Assembly: GCA_016720905.1 (NCBI GenBank)
Contig: JADKJT010000002.1
Coordinates: 248,001-312,000 of the forward strand
Source: Gemmatimonadaceae bacterium
Lineage (GTDB): Bacteria > Gemmatimonadota > Gemmatimonadetes > Gemmatimonadales > Gemmatimonadaceae
Length of the DNA: 64,000 nucleotides
Reading direction: 5' to 3'
Position 1 is the stretch's first letter. The number at the start of each line of letters is the position of its first letter. Shown one piece after another: positions 40,249-49,404 of this stretch. Both the position numbers and the translations under genes were made by a program. The notes below the pieces were generated by a model, which was given only the letters and a program-made list of their open reading frames with translations, had not been told where the DNA came from and did no database searches.

Positions 40249-42918
40249 CTACAACGGCGCCTCGAGGTACAGGTCGGTCCGCCACCGCTTGTAAGGATAC
40301 AATCCTCGCGAGAGGTCGACGCGGAACAACCCGTCGAGCAAGCCCAGCCCGATGCCCGCCCCGCGCTGCGGCTGCGTTTTCCCAATGGCCGTCCGACTAC
40401 CGGCCCAACCGACATCGTAGAACGCCACCGGTCGGAACGCGCCACGACGCGTGCCGATCTCGCCGCGGGCCAACCAGAACGCGTCACCCGATTGCGTGCC
40501 GGCAATCTGACCACGTACCGAGCGCAGGCCACCCATATACCAGTTGCGTTGCACCGGCACGCGGCCGATTGAACTTCCGATGCTGCCAGTCAAGGCGGCC
40601 GCCACTCGACCAACCGGACGGGAGACGGTGCCCTCCACCGACCCGCGTCCGTATTCGAACGTGCCGGTGCCGCCCTCGAAACGCGTGGTCGTGATGAGCC
40701 GGAATCCCGCCGGATCGTTGCCGAACGCCCGAAGCCATGAACCGGCCACGCCCGTGAGTGCGATCGGTTCTGACACGATATTCTGGCGAAAGCGGCGATT
40801 GCCGAACGCGCGGGCCAGCGAGAATGTGTTCACGACATCGGTATCACCTGCGGTCCATTCGCGTTCGAGGAACAACCGATACTCGAGCGATCCGCGACGC
40901 CCCTCGCGCTTCTCACCCAATTCGACACCCATCGAGCGGTAATAGAACCCTTCGTCACGCGCGTACAGCAGCGCCGGCAGCGACGGACCCAGTGACAACG
41001 CGCCACCCCACTCGGGGTTCGCGGCGTTGAGTCGGTGATAGATGGTGCCGGTCACCGTGCGCTTGCCGTTGGAACGCGCCAGCGACAGTTCTCCGTTCGC
41101 GTGCAGATCGGCGTGCCCGATACGTCCGAGTGCGGTGGCGGTGTACCCCGAGCCCAGCACTTGCGTGGCCAGAACGCCCACCGAGAGTCCCTCCACGCGG
41201 TTGTAGTGCAGAAGGTCGGAGCCCGTACGAATGGTCGGTCGCTGCGGCGCAAAGGCCGGCTGCAACGACAGGTCAAGGGCGGCGAGGAGTTCGTCGCGAC
41301 TCTTGGTGTCGAAGAGTTCTTCATCGGCCGCGTAGGCCGGCGGCAGTGACGGCGAGTTGGCCAGCTTCTTCTCGTCGCACGGCATGCTGTAGGCAATACG
41401 CAGCGCCCCCTCGTATCGCGTTTCCGTGCGCGTCCAGACGGAGTCGGTGGCACACTGGCGCCGCTTGGCGGCGGGCATGCGCGCCAATCGAATGGAGTCG
41501 GCGGTCACGCTGTCCTTGGCCGTGCGCGGCTTCCTGCTGTCGCCTCCGGCACTGACGTTGACCGTCACGTCGCCACTGGGATCATCGGCAATCGCGGTGC
41601 TGTCGCGCTTGGTGGAATCCCCTGATGCGGTGCGCGATCGCACCGCGGGCAATGGTTTCAGGCTGAAGTCGCCGTTGACGTCTTCATACGTGAATTTCTC
41701 ATCGATGCGGAACGGCACGCGCATGAAGCCCAGCTGCGCCGAGGCGGTGGCACTGTTGGCACGCGGCAACCAGAACTTGCCCTGATACAATCCATACTCG
41801 ACGGAGATGGCGTCGAGCTTGGCTTTGGCCGGCCGGAAGGTGGCGGTCACCCAGCCGGGTACGTCGTCCTCGTTGTTGCCGGCGCGTGCTCTGGATGCGG
41901 CGGCCTTGGCGCGTGCGGTGGAGTCTTTCACGTACAAGTCGCGTGGCAGACGAGCCCGCGCAATCGAGTCACGCACTATTGCGGACTCGCGGTTCTCCAG
42001 CGCATCAAGCTTGCTTTCGGATTGCGCCACATCCCAGATCTCCAGATCGGCCGCCATCCGGTACGCGGCGCGCACCAACTGGCCACCGTCGCGGTCAAAC
42101 CAGAACGACCCGACGAAGAGACGGAACTCCGGGCGCCGCGCGGTAATGCGCAATTCGCGCACTTTGATGACGCGCCCCTCCTGCAGCTTGATGTCGACCG
42201 AATCGTTTGTCTCGTAGCGGTAGTAGTATTCTGCGCCGTGGGCCAGCGGATGAATCATGTCCCGTTCATCCACATCGCTTTTGACCATGCCAAAATCCGA
42301 CGACGGAAACCAGAGCGTTTCCCGACCAGGATAGTAGGGAATGGAAATCGCACTGGCGAAATCGCCGTCCACCTTGTCGGCCATCGGGACCGTCATGCGA
42401 GAGCCAATCGGCGTCACCCACACGCCCACACCCCGTTTCCACGAGATTTGCGAGACATTATCTCCGCGAAACAACAGCTTTTCGAGACCCACATTCCGCA
42501 CGCCCATGCTCACCGACATGCGCTGCGTGGTGGTCGCCCGGTATGCGGTGAGCGCGCTGTCCTGGCGGGTTCTCGCGTCGCGGGCCTTTTCCAGAATGGC
42601 GCGTGCCTCAGGTGAACCGAAGGCGGTGGCAGTTGCCGAGTCGGCCCGCAGCCGACGCGTCAGGCTGTCACCACTCAATCGACGACGGGCAATCGCACGA
42701 GCATCGCGCGACGTTTCCCGCAGTTGGGCGCGCTCGTCGGTGGACATCGTGTCTTTCGGGGGGGCCTTGCCTGCCGCCTTTGCCGGCGGTTTGGGCGGCG
42801 CGGGAGGCTGCTGCGCGGCGAGTTGGGAGCCCAGCATGGCCGCGAGCGCAAGGATCAGCGGCCCGTAGGACGCAGGTCGAGGGGAAGAAGCGGCGGCAGA
42901 TGACACGAGGAAAGGCAT
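40249..42918 (-). CDS. Large outer-membrane protein with Omp85-like barrel
   Basis: An 889-residue protein with a signal peptide (~1-36, SQLAAQ), a Pro/Lys/Ala-rich linker (~37-58) and a charged helical segment (~58-130). A long beta-rich region follows (~130-540), broken by an Asp/Ser/Thr-rich stretch (~430-490). The C-terminal ~300 residues read as a barrel: WYMGGLRSVRGQIAGTQSGDAFWLARGE resembles the VRGF/Y lid-lock motif of Omp85/BamA-type barrels, followed by AFYDVGWAG and GAGIGLGLLDGLFRVDLSRGL. No POTRA domains are evident. Probably an outer-membrane assembly or transport protein; the long N-terminal region is unassigned. Confidence 0.7.
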   Translation of the reverse strand: MPFLVSSAAASSPRPASYGPLILALAAMLGSQLAAQQPPAPPKPPAKAAGKAPPKDTMSTDERAQLRETSRDARAIARRRLSGDSLTRRLRADSATATAFGSPEARAILEKARDARTRQDSALTAYRATTTQRMSVSMGVRNVGLEKLLFRGDNVSQISWKRGVGVWVTPIGSRMTVPMADKVDGDFASAISIPYYPGRETLWFPSSDFGMVKSDVDERDMIHPLAHGAEYYYRYETNDSVDIKLQEGRVIKVRELRITARRPEFRLFVGSFWFDRDGGQLVRAAYRMAADLEIWDVAQSESKLDALENRESAIVRDSIARARLPRDLYVKDSTARAKAAASRARAGNNEDDVPGWVTATFRPAKAKLDAISVEYGLYQGKFWLPRANSATASAQLGFMRVPFRIDEKFTYEDVNGDFSLKPLPAVRSRTASGDSTKRDSTAIADDPSGDVTVNVSAGGDSRKPRTAKDSVTADSIRLARMPAAKRRQCATDSVWTRTETRYEGALRIAYSMPCDEKKLANSPSLPPAYAADEELFDTKSRDELLAALDLSLQPAFAPQRPTIRTGSDLLHYNRVEGLSVGVLATQVLGSGYTATALGRIGHADLHANGELSLARSNGKRTVTGTIYHRLNAANPEWGGALSLGPSLPALLYARDEGFYYRSMGVELGEKREGRRGSLEYRLFLEREWTAGDTDVVNTFSLARAFGNRRFRQNIVSEPIALTGVAGSWLRAFGNDPAGFRLITTTRFEGGTGTFEYGRGSVEGTVSRPVGRVAAALTGSIGSSIGRVPVQRNWYMGGLRSVRGQIAGTQSGDAFWLARGEIGTRRGAFRPVAFYDVGWAGSRTAIGKTQPQRGAGIGLGLLDGLFRVDLSRGLYPYKRWRTDLYLEAPL

Positions 42919-42986
42919 CGGAAGGGATCATCGGTACAGCGAATCGACATACAAGGCAGGAGTCGCGGACCCCTACGCGCCAGTGA

Positions 42987-43002
42987 CGGGAAGGGTTTCC
43001 CG
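42987..43002. promoter_or_regulatory. Palindrome CGGGAA-GGGT-TTCCCG in divergent promoter region
   Basis: A perfect six-base inverted repeat with a four-base centre, lying in the 143-bp gap between the divergent outer-membrane protein and M20 hydrolase genes. Position and symmetry fit a regulator site. Confidence 0.35.
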
Positions 43003-43061
43003 ACGTAACTTCGCACAGTCCACTCCCCGCGTCGCCCTGACCGCATTTTCGGAGACTGTCC

Positions 43062-44729
43062 GTGCCCGTCTTCCCGCGCCCCTTTCGCGTCCTCATGTCC
43101 GCCGCACTAATACTCGGCGGGACCGCTTTTCGTGCCACGTTGCCGGCGCAGGAGCCGCCCAAGCCTGCGGCGGCACCTGTTGACCCCCGTCTCGAAAAGC
43201 TCAAGGCGGAAGCCCTGACGCTGGTGGAGGCGAGATCAAAGCAGGTCCAGGAAATCGTGGACATGCTGTTCTCGTTTCAGGAGCTGGGTTTCCAGGAATT
43301 CGAGTCGCAAAAGTACCTGACCAATTTGCTGGAAAAGGAAGGCTTCAAGATTGAGCGCGGGACGGCGGGCATTCCAACCGCCTGGACGGCTCGCTGGAGC
43401 TACGGCAGCGGCAAGCCGGAGATCTCGTTGGGCTCCGACGTGGACGGCATCCCCCAGGCCGGACAGAAGCCGGGCGTGGGCTACAAGGATCCGATGATCA
43501 GCGGCGCGCCGGGTCATGGTGAAGGCCACAACTCCGGCCAGGCGGTGAACATCGTTGCGTCGATCGTGGTGAAGAAGTTGATGGAGCGCGACAAGATTCC
43601 CGGCACGATTCTGCTGTGGCCCGGCATCGCGGAAGAACAGATGGCCGGCAAGGCGTTTCTGGTGCGCGCCGGGGTGTTCAAGAACACCGACGTGACGCTG
43701 TTTACGCACGTGGGCAACGATCTGGGCGTGTCGTGGGGCGCCAGCGGTTCGAGTGCCTTGATCTCCGCCGAGTTCCGATTCAAGGGTTCGAGTGCGCACG
43801 CCGCGGGCGCGCCGTGGCGCGGACAGAGCGCGCTGGACGCGGTGATGCTGATGGGTCAGGGATGGGAATTCCGTCGCGAGCACCTGCGCCTGCAGCAGCG
43901 TTCGCACTATGTGATCAAGGATGGCGGTGATCAGCCCAACGTGGTGCCGAGTACGGCGAGCATCTGGTTCTACTTCCGCGAGCAGGACTATCCGCGCACG
44001 ATGGCGCTGTTCGAGTTGGGCAAGAAGATGGCCGAAGGCGCGGCGATGATGACCGACACCAAATTGGATACGGTGATGATTCTTGGATCGGGCTGGTCGG
44101 GTCACTTCAGCAAGCCGATCGCGGAAGCGATGCACAAGAACATCCAGACCGTTGGCATGCCGAAATGGGATGACAAGGACCAGACGTTGGCCAAGGGCAT
44201 CCAGAAGGAACTGGGCTCGCCGGATTTCGGACTGGAAATGCAGGTGAACAAGCAGTTGCGTGGCGCGGAAGTGCCGCTGAACTGGATGGGTGGTGGCTCG
44301 GACGACATTGGTGACGTGTCGTGGAACGTGCCCACCATCACGCTGCGCTACCCGTCCAACATTCCGGGCTTGCCGGGGCACAACTGGGCGAATGCGATTT
44401 CGATGGCCACGCCCATCGCGCACAAGGGTGCGTTGGCCGGCGCCAAGGTACAGGCGCTCACCATGCTGGACATTTTCCTGACGCCTACCGTGGTGGCCGA
44501 TGCCTGGGCCTACTTCAAGGATGTGCAAACGAAGGACATCAAGTACCAGCCATTCATCCGCCCGTCGGATTCGCCGCCCACGTGGTTGAACGCCGACATC
44601 ATGGCGCGCTTCCGCCCGCAGATGGTGAAGTACTATTACGATCCCACCAAGTACAAAACGTATCTCGAACAGTTGGGCATCGAGTATCCGACGGTGCGAC
44701 CCCAGGCACCCAAGCCGAAGGGTCCGTGA
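43062..44729 (+). CDS. Secreted M20-family amidohydrolase, AbgB-like
   Basis: A 555-residue protein with a signal peptide (~1-30, LPAQ). M20D amidohydrolase features are ELGFQEFESQKYL (~73-85), the metal motif SLGSDVDGIPQ (~127-137), GHGEGHNSGQ (~151-160), the Glu pair in GIAEEQMAG and the final HNWANAISMATP. The subfamily is the aminobenzoyl-glutamate/peptide amidase type. The GTG start at 43062 has GGAG seven bases upstream. The stop overlaps the start of the aminotransferase gene by one base (TGATG). Confidence 0.88.
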   Translation: MPVFPRPFRVLMSAALILGGTAFRATLPAQEPPKPAAAPVDPRLEKLKAEALTLVEARSKQVQEIVDMLFSFQELGFQEFESQKYLTNLLEKEGFKIERGTAGIPTAWTARWSYGSGKPEISLGSDVDGIPQAGQKPGVGYKDPMISGAPGHGEGHNSGQAVNIVASIVVKKLMERDKIPGTILLWPGIAEEQMAGKAFLVRAGVFKNTDVTLFTHVGNDLGVSWGASGSSALISAEFRFKGSSAHAAGAPWRGQSALDAVMLMGQGWEFRREHLRLQQRSHYVIKDGGDQPNVVPSTASIWFYFREQDYPRTMALFELGKKMAEGAAMMTDTKLDTVMILGSGWSGHFSKPIAEAMHKNIQTVGMPKWDDKDQTLAKGIQKELGSPDFGLEMQVNKQLRGAEVPLNWMGGGSDDIGDVSWNVPTITLRYPSNIPGLPGHNWANAISMATPIAHKGALAGAKVQALTMLDIFLTPTVVADAWAYFKDVQTKDIKYQPFIRPSDSPPTWLNADIMARFRPQMVKYYYDPTKYKTYLEQLGIEYPTVRPQAPKPKGP

Positions 44730-45949
44730 TGGGCGTAGTGGAGCAACTGGTTCCGGGTCGGCGTCAGTTCGATGGCGCCGACATCATCTTCACGATGAAT
44801 GCGGCCGCACAGAAACGCGCGGCCGCCGGTGTGTCGGTGATCAATGCCACGGTTGGCGCGTTGCTGGATGATTCGGGCAAACTGGTGGTGCTGGATTCCG
44901 TGATGGCGCAGTATCGACAACTGACGCCCATGGAGATCGCGCCGTACGCCCCAATTGCCGGTGATCCGGCGTACTTGCTGGCGCTCACGCGGCGGCATTG
45001 GCCGGAGCTGTCGAGCTACGGCGTGGGTGCGGCCACACCGGGCGGCACCGGTGCGCTCGCGCTCAGTCTGCGAAATTTGCTGGAGCCGGGACAGCGCTTG
45101 TTGACCGCAGCGCCGTACTGGGGGCCGTACGCCACGCTGGCCATTGAGAATCGCGTCATGCTGGATACCGTGCCGTATCCGGCCGCCGGTGCATCGTTGG
45201 ACATTAGTGTGTGGCGCGTGCGTGCTGAAGCAATTCTGCGTGAACAAGGGCGGCTGCTGTTGTGGCTGAACGATCCATGCCACAATCCCACGGGCCGCAC
45301 GTTGTCCACGGGTGATCGGCGCGCACTGCTGCAGATGTTGCGCGAGGTTGCCGCGTTGGGACCGGTGACGCTGCTGCTGGACTTTGCCTATCTGGATTAC
45401 GCCCGTGACCCGGCCGAGGTGCGTGCGGCGCTGGATGACTATCGCGCGTTTGGTGCCGAGGGCGGGGTGCTGGTGGCGGCGAGCTTGAGTTTGAGCAAGG
45501 CGTTCACGTTGTATGGTGCGCGCGCCGGCGCATTGGTGTTTCCGTGGTGCACGGAGAAGTCGCTGGCGGCGGCGTTGGCCACGAGTTGTCGTGGCACGTA
45601 TTCCAACTGTGCGCGCGCTCCGATGAGTGTGATGTTGCGCATGGCGGCCGACGCCGAGTCCACGGCCGCGTTGGCACGCGAGCATGCGCACTGGAGCGCG
45701 GTGTTGATTGAACGCGCGGCGGCGCTGGATGCCGCGTTGCGCGCCGAAGGACTGCCGGGCGCGCCGTGGGACGGCGGGTTTTTCGTGACGATTGAGACGC
45801 CGGAGCCGATGGCGATGAGTGATCGGCTGATGGAGGAAGGGGTGTTTGTGGTGCCGATTCCGGAAGGGTTGCGGGTGGGGGTGTGTGGGTTGCGAGTGGC
45901 GGATGCGGGGCGGTTTGCGGGGGCAATCAAAAAAGTACTTAGTACTTAG
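44729..45949 (+). CDS. PLP-dependent class I/II aminotransferase
   Basis: A 406-residue fold-type I aminotransferase. Visible motifs are GGTGALALSLRNLLEPG (~106-122), LWLNDPCHNPTGRTLS (~180-195), the Asp-x-Ala-Tyr LLDFAYLDYA (~220-229) and the PLP-lysine motif SLSLSKAFTLYGARAGA with R-x-G. Most like aromatic or broad-range aminotransferases. Its last codons (GTA CTT AGT ACT TAG) and stop are provided by the AGTACTT heptamer array. Coupled to the upstream amidohydrolase, so the pair may release and transaminate an amino acid. Confidence 0.88.
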   Translation: MGVVEQLVPGRRQFDGADIIFTMNAAAQKRAAAGVSVINATVGALLDDSGKLVVLDSVMAQYRQLTPMEIAPYAPIAGDPAYLLALTRRHWPELSSYGVGAATPGGTGALALSLRNLLEPGQRLLTAAPYWGPYATLAIENRVMLDTVPYPAAGASLDISVWRVRAEAILREQGRLLLWLNDPCHNPTGRTLSTGDRRALLQMLREVAALGPVTLLLDFAYLDYARDPAEVRAALDDYRAFGAEGGVLVAASLSLSKAFTLYGARAGALVFPWCTEKSLAAALATSCRGTYSNCARAPMSVMLRMAADAESTAALAREHAHWSAVLIERAAALDAALRAEGLPGAPWDGGFFVTIETPEPMAMSDRLMEEGVFVVPIPEGLRVGVCGLRVADAGRFAGAIKKVLST

Positions 45950-45975
45950 TACTTAGTACCCAGTACTCAGTACTC
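45934..45975. repeat. AGTACTT heptamer array between convergent genes
   Basis: Six 7-bp units: three AGTACTT, then AGTACCC and two AGTACTC. The plus-strand aminotransferase stop (45947-45949) and the minus-strand phosphoesterase stop (45974-45976) both lie in or at the array. Same family as 7129-7226. Confidence 0.93.
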
Positions 45976-47170
45976 AGTTCTTATCCAGCGGGACGAATCT
46001 TCCCTCATCAATGCGGGCGCCGGTGATCCGGTATACGGTGATACCGCTGGTGAACATCACGCCGGCGGTGGCGGTTGGGGCGACGATGGCGGCGGATTGT
46101 TCGAATCGCGTTGGTGTTCCCTCGAACCGCAGACGTTCGCGGACGTGAATGTGGCCGGCGAGGGCCAGCGGATACGGATGGTTCTTGAGTTTGGCCAGCA
46201 CGTCTGACGCGTTGGACACGGTGTGTCGGAACTGGGCTTTGCCGCCGATGGTGATGACGCTTGGAGCGGGCGGCGCCTCGCTCAGGCCGTGCACGGTCTC
46301 CATCGATGAGAAGAACGGGATGTGATTGAACGTCACCACGGGCATGGCGGGTGGGACCACCGCCAGATCGCGTTCCAGCCATGCCAACTGCGCGCTGTCG
46401 ACGTGGCCGTAGTAGCGCGTATCGTCGATGTCGACACTGTTCAGTCCCACGAAGTGCACGCCGCCGGCGTTGAACGAGTAGTAGTCGGGCCCGCGATAGT
46501 GTCGGTACATCACGCGGCCGTACAACGGGTGATCGGACTTCACGCCGGACTTGTCGCGTTCGATGCCAAACGCCTCGTGGTTGCCGGGGATCGTCCACAC
46601 CGGGGGCCTGACCAGTGCCATTTCGCGCTGGAACAGTTCGTAATAGCCGGTGGCTTCGGCTTCGCCCACACGCAACGCGTCGCGCACCAGGTCGCCGCTG
46701 ATGATGACGAACGCGGGGCGGATGGAGTCAATCAGGGCGCGCAGTCGTTTTGTGCGGGGCAACGATGCGTCGGCAATATGCGTGTCGGACGAGTGGATGA
46801 ACGTGAGTGTCTGCATGACGGGCGCAGGCGCCATCGCGAAGTCAATCGGGCCCCGGTTGGACGCACTGCTGTCAATGGTCCGATAGAAGGTTCCGCGACT
46901 GGTGTAGCCATTGGGAACACTCACAAACACGACGCCAGTGGATCCCGGCCCCGGCAGATGAAATGCGCCGTCGGCGTCACTGACGACCACCTGGTCCTGG
47001 TTTGACACCGCAACGCCGCGCAGGCCACGCTCGCCGGCATCGTAGAGGCCGTTGCCATTGCGATCGACGTACACATGGCCGGAAATCGTAGCGTCGACCA
47101 GGGGTGACGACGGCGCTCGCAGTCCGGACCAGAGAACGAGGGCGAACACCGAGAGGGCTCCAACGCGCAT
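45974..47170 (-). CDS. Secreted calcineurin-like phosphoesterase
   Basis: A 398-residue protein. A signal peptide (~1-20) is followed by an SdrD-B/Cna-B-like sandwich (~25-105: GHVYVDRNGNGLYDAGERGL), then a metallophosphatase domain with motifs SDTHIADA (~128), SGDLVRDAL (~159), GNHEAFG (~196), FNHIPFF (~281) and GHIHVRERL (~340). The dimetal set is complete. Likely hydrolyses phosphomono- or diesters in the periplasm. The start at 47170 (MRVGAL) was chosen for the signal peptide. Confidence 0.9.
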   Translation of the reverse strand: MRVGALSVFALVLWSGLRAPSSPLVDATISGHVYVDRNGNGLYDAGERGLRGVAVSNQDQVVVSDADGAFHLPGPGSTGVVFVSVPNGYTSRGTFYRTIDSSASNRGPIDFAMAPAPVMQTLTFIHSSDTHIADASLPRTKRLRALIDSIRPAFVIISGDLVRDALRVGEAEATGYYELFQREMALVRPPVWTIPGNHEAFGIERDKSGVKSDHPLYGRVMYRHYRGPDYYSFNAGGVHFVGLNSVDIDDTRYYGHVDSAQLAWLERDLAVVPPAMPVVTFNHIPFFSSMETVHGLSEAPPAPSVITIGGKAQFRHTVSNASDVLAKLKNHPYPLALAGHIHVRERLRFEGTPTRFEQSAAIVAPTATAGVMFTSGITVYRITGARIDEGRFVPLDKN

Positions 47171-47299
47171 AGGACGGTCCGTTTGAAGGTCGCGCCGATC
47201 GGGCAAATCAGCGTGATTCCCGATGGCGTAATAGTATTCGTCAGGTGGTCGGTCGGGCCACCGTTTCACCGTCGACATCTACCGTTTGGGACACACACC

Positions 47300-47953
47300 G
47301 TGACGGAACCCAGATACTCGGAACAGGAGTTCTCGGAAATCCTCCGGGACGCCGCCGAGCGTTCCGCGACCGACCAGCCGCAGTATTCGCTGTCGGAAAT
47401 CCAGCGCATTGCAGAACAGGTGGACATCGCGCCGGAGCATGTGGCGCGGGCGGCCGCCGCACTGCCCGCGACGTCGGCCGAACGCCCATCAGTGCTGTGG
47501 GGCGCGGCGTCAGCGATGCAACTGGTGCGCCGGGTGGACGGGGTCGTGTCGACCGACCAGATCATGGACACTTTCACCATTGCGCGGCAGCGTCTCGGCC
47601 ATTCCGGCGAAACGCGCGACCTGGGAGGAGGCCTCGAGTGGCACTATGACTCGGGCTACAGCAGCGCGGTGGTTTCGGTCGTACCGGGCGGGAGCGGCAC
47701 CATCGTGCGCGTTGAAGGGCGCGCGGAAGGGCGCCGGTTCATCCTGTACGCCGGCGCGCTCGCCGCGGCAGTGCTCACCGGATTCTTCGCCACCAACACC
47801 GCGACACCGACCTTCAGTCTGCTGTCGGCTGTCGTAGCCTTCGTTCCGTACGCGGCGGTCGCGCGCGCCTGGTGGAATCGCTCGGCGCGCGCGATGCAGC
47901 GCGATCTGACCAGATTGGCCGATGAAGTCGCGGCGCGGCTCGGACGCGGTTAG
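47300..47953 (+). CDS. Two-helix membrane protein sharing the kinase A tail domain
   Basis: A 217-residue protein starting at GTG 47300 (VTEPRYSEQEF). The N-terminal part (~3-55) is helical with IQRIAEQVDIAPEHVARAAAAL. A beta-rich domain follows (~65-150, LGGGLEWHYDSGYSSAVVSVVPG and GTIVRVEG). Two hydrophobic helices (~155-195) and a basic helix end it. The same order and motifs form the C-terminal region of the kinase at 17284-19068 (GIDEKYVARAL, RRALGE, GRTQVRVYED, two helices, basic helix), so this is a free-standing version of that module. Function unknown. Convergent stops overlap with the next gene. Confidence 0.7.
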   Translation: MTEPRYSEQEFSEILRDAAERSATDQPQYSLSEIQRIAEQVDIAPEHVARAAAALPATSAERPSVLWGAASAMQLVRRVDGVVSTDQIMDTFTIARQRLGHSGETRDLGGGLEWHYDSGYSSAVVSVVPGGSGTIVRVEGRAEGRRFILYAGALAAAVLTGFFATNTATPTFSLLSAVVAFVPYAAVARAWWNRSARAMQRDLTRLADEVAARLGRG

Positions 47954-49257
47954 GCCTTGTCTGCGGCGATCACCGCGTTGAGCAACACGTCGGCGCCGTG
48001 GGTGATGTCCTCGGCCTTGGTGAATTCCTTCGGCGAGTGACTGATCCCGCCGACACTGGGCACGAAGATCATGCCCATGGGCGCGATGTGGGCGATCTCC
48101 TGCGCGTCGTGGCCGGCACCACTCGGCATGCGCTGTCGCGACAGTCCGAGCGCAACGGCACTGCTCTCGATCCAGTCCATCACCTGCGGGTTGGCGATCG
48201 CCGGATTGCTGTCCGTCAGCGGCTTGAAAGCGAACGAGGTGCCGGTGGCTGCGCCGATCTGCTGTCCGAGTTGTTCAAAGCGCTGCTGAAATCGCTTGAG
48301 TTTGCCGGCGTCGAGATCCCGCAGGTCCACGGTGAGCACGACCTGCCCCGGAATGACATTGGTGGTATTCGGCAGCACGTTGAGGCGGCCCACCGTGGCT
48401 ACCTGCCGGCCGGGTTCACCAGTGACGGCGTCATTGACCGCGACCGTGAACTTCGCGGCTGCCAGCATGGCATCGTGACGCTGATCCATGGGCGTGGCGC
48501 CGGCGTGATTGGCGAAGCCGGTGATCGTGACCTCTGACCAGCGCAGCCCCACGATGCCCTGCACCACACCAATCTGCAGTCCCGCCTTTTCCAGCAGTCC
48601 GCCCTGCTCGATGTGCAGTTCGAGGTAGCAGGCGATGTCGCCGGGTTTCTTCACGGCGTCCCGGAGACGGGCCACGTCGCCCCCCACGAGACCGATGCCT
48701 TCGCGAACGGTCTTGCCCGAACGCGCCACCTTGTCGAGATCGGCGTCGGTGATCTCACCGATGGCGATTTTGCTGCCGATGGTACCGCCTTCCTCGTTCT
48801 GCCACACCACCACGTCAAGGGGGTGACGCAGGCGCACGCCCTGCTCACGCAACGACCGTGCGACTTCGATCGCGCCAAACGACCCGACCGGTCCGTCGAA
48901 GTTGCCGCCGTCAGTGACGGAGTCGACATGCGACCCGATCAGGATCGGCTTGAGCGACGCATCGCTGCCGTCGAGGCGGCCGATGATGTTGCCGGCGGCG
49001 TCGATGTGCGGTACCAAGTTGGCTTGTTTGAAGAGGTCGAGCGTGAAGGCGCGTCCGGCCAGATCGGCGGGCGAGTAGGCCACGCGATTGATGCCGCCGG
49101 AGGTGCGACCGATGGCGTCGAATGCCGACAGCCAGCTATTGAGGCGTGCGCCGTTGACGTGCAGTGGTGCACGGATTCGGGCGGGGGGCGTTGGGAGCCC
49201 GACGAACGGCACGGCGGCGAGGGCGGCGGAACGCTGCAGGAATTGACGACGCTTCAT
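47950..49257 (-). CDS. Tat-exported M20-type Zn hydrolase (carbamoylase-like)
   Basis: A 435-residue hydrolase of the allantoate amidohydrolase/N-carbamoyl-L-amino-acid hydrolase family. Tat-type signal KRRQFLQRSAALAAVPFVG (~2-20). Metal ligands are GSHVDSVTDGGNFDGPVG (~106-123), VWQNEEGGTIGSK (Glu pair), ELHIEQGG (His) and the final SHSPKEFTKAED. The conserved GFANHAGATPMDQRHDA dimerisation motif is present. The start at 49257 matches the signal peptide. Substrate likely a ureido or carbamoyl amino acid. Confidence 0.88.
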   Translation of the reverse strand: MKRRQFLQRSAALAAVPFVGLPTPPARIRAPLHVNGARLNSWLSAFDAIGRTSGGINRVAYSPADLAGRAFTLDLFKQANLVPHIDAAGNIIGRLDGSDASLKPILIGSHVDSVTDGGNFDGPVGSFGAIEVARSLREQGVRLRHPLDVVVWQNEEGGTIGSKIAIGEITDADLDKVARSGKTVREGIGLVGGDVARLRDAVKKPGDIACYLELHIEQGGLLEKAGLQIGVVQGIVGLRWSEVTITGFANHAGATPMDQRHDAMLAAAKFTVAVNDAVTGEPGRQVATVGRLNVLPNTTNVIPGQVVLTVDLRDLDAGKLKRFQQRFEQLGQQIGAATGTSFAFKPLTDSNPAIANPQVMDWIESSAVALGLSRQRMPSGAGHDAQEIAHIAPMGMIFVPSVGGISHSPKEFTKAEDITHGADVLLNAVIAADKA

Positions 49258-49404
49258 GATGTGCTCACATGGGGATGGACGTCGGAAGGCGGCTCCGAGC
49301 GCCATGCGAAGGGTGTGCTGCAGATGGTCGGTCGCGAGATGAACCTAACATGCGTGGCCGCATCGTCGATGGACAGCGACACGTGACACCGCGAACTTTG
49401 TCGC

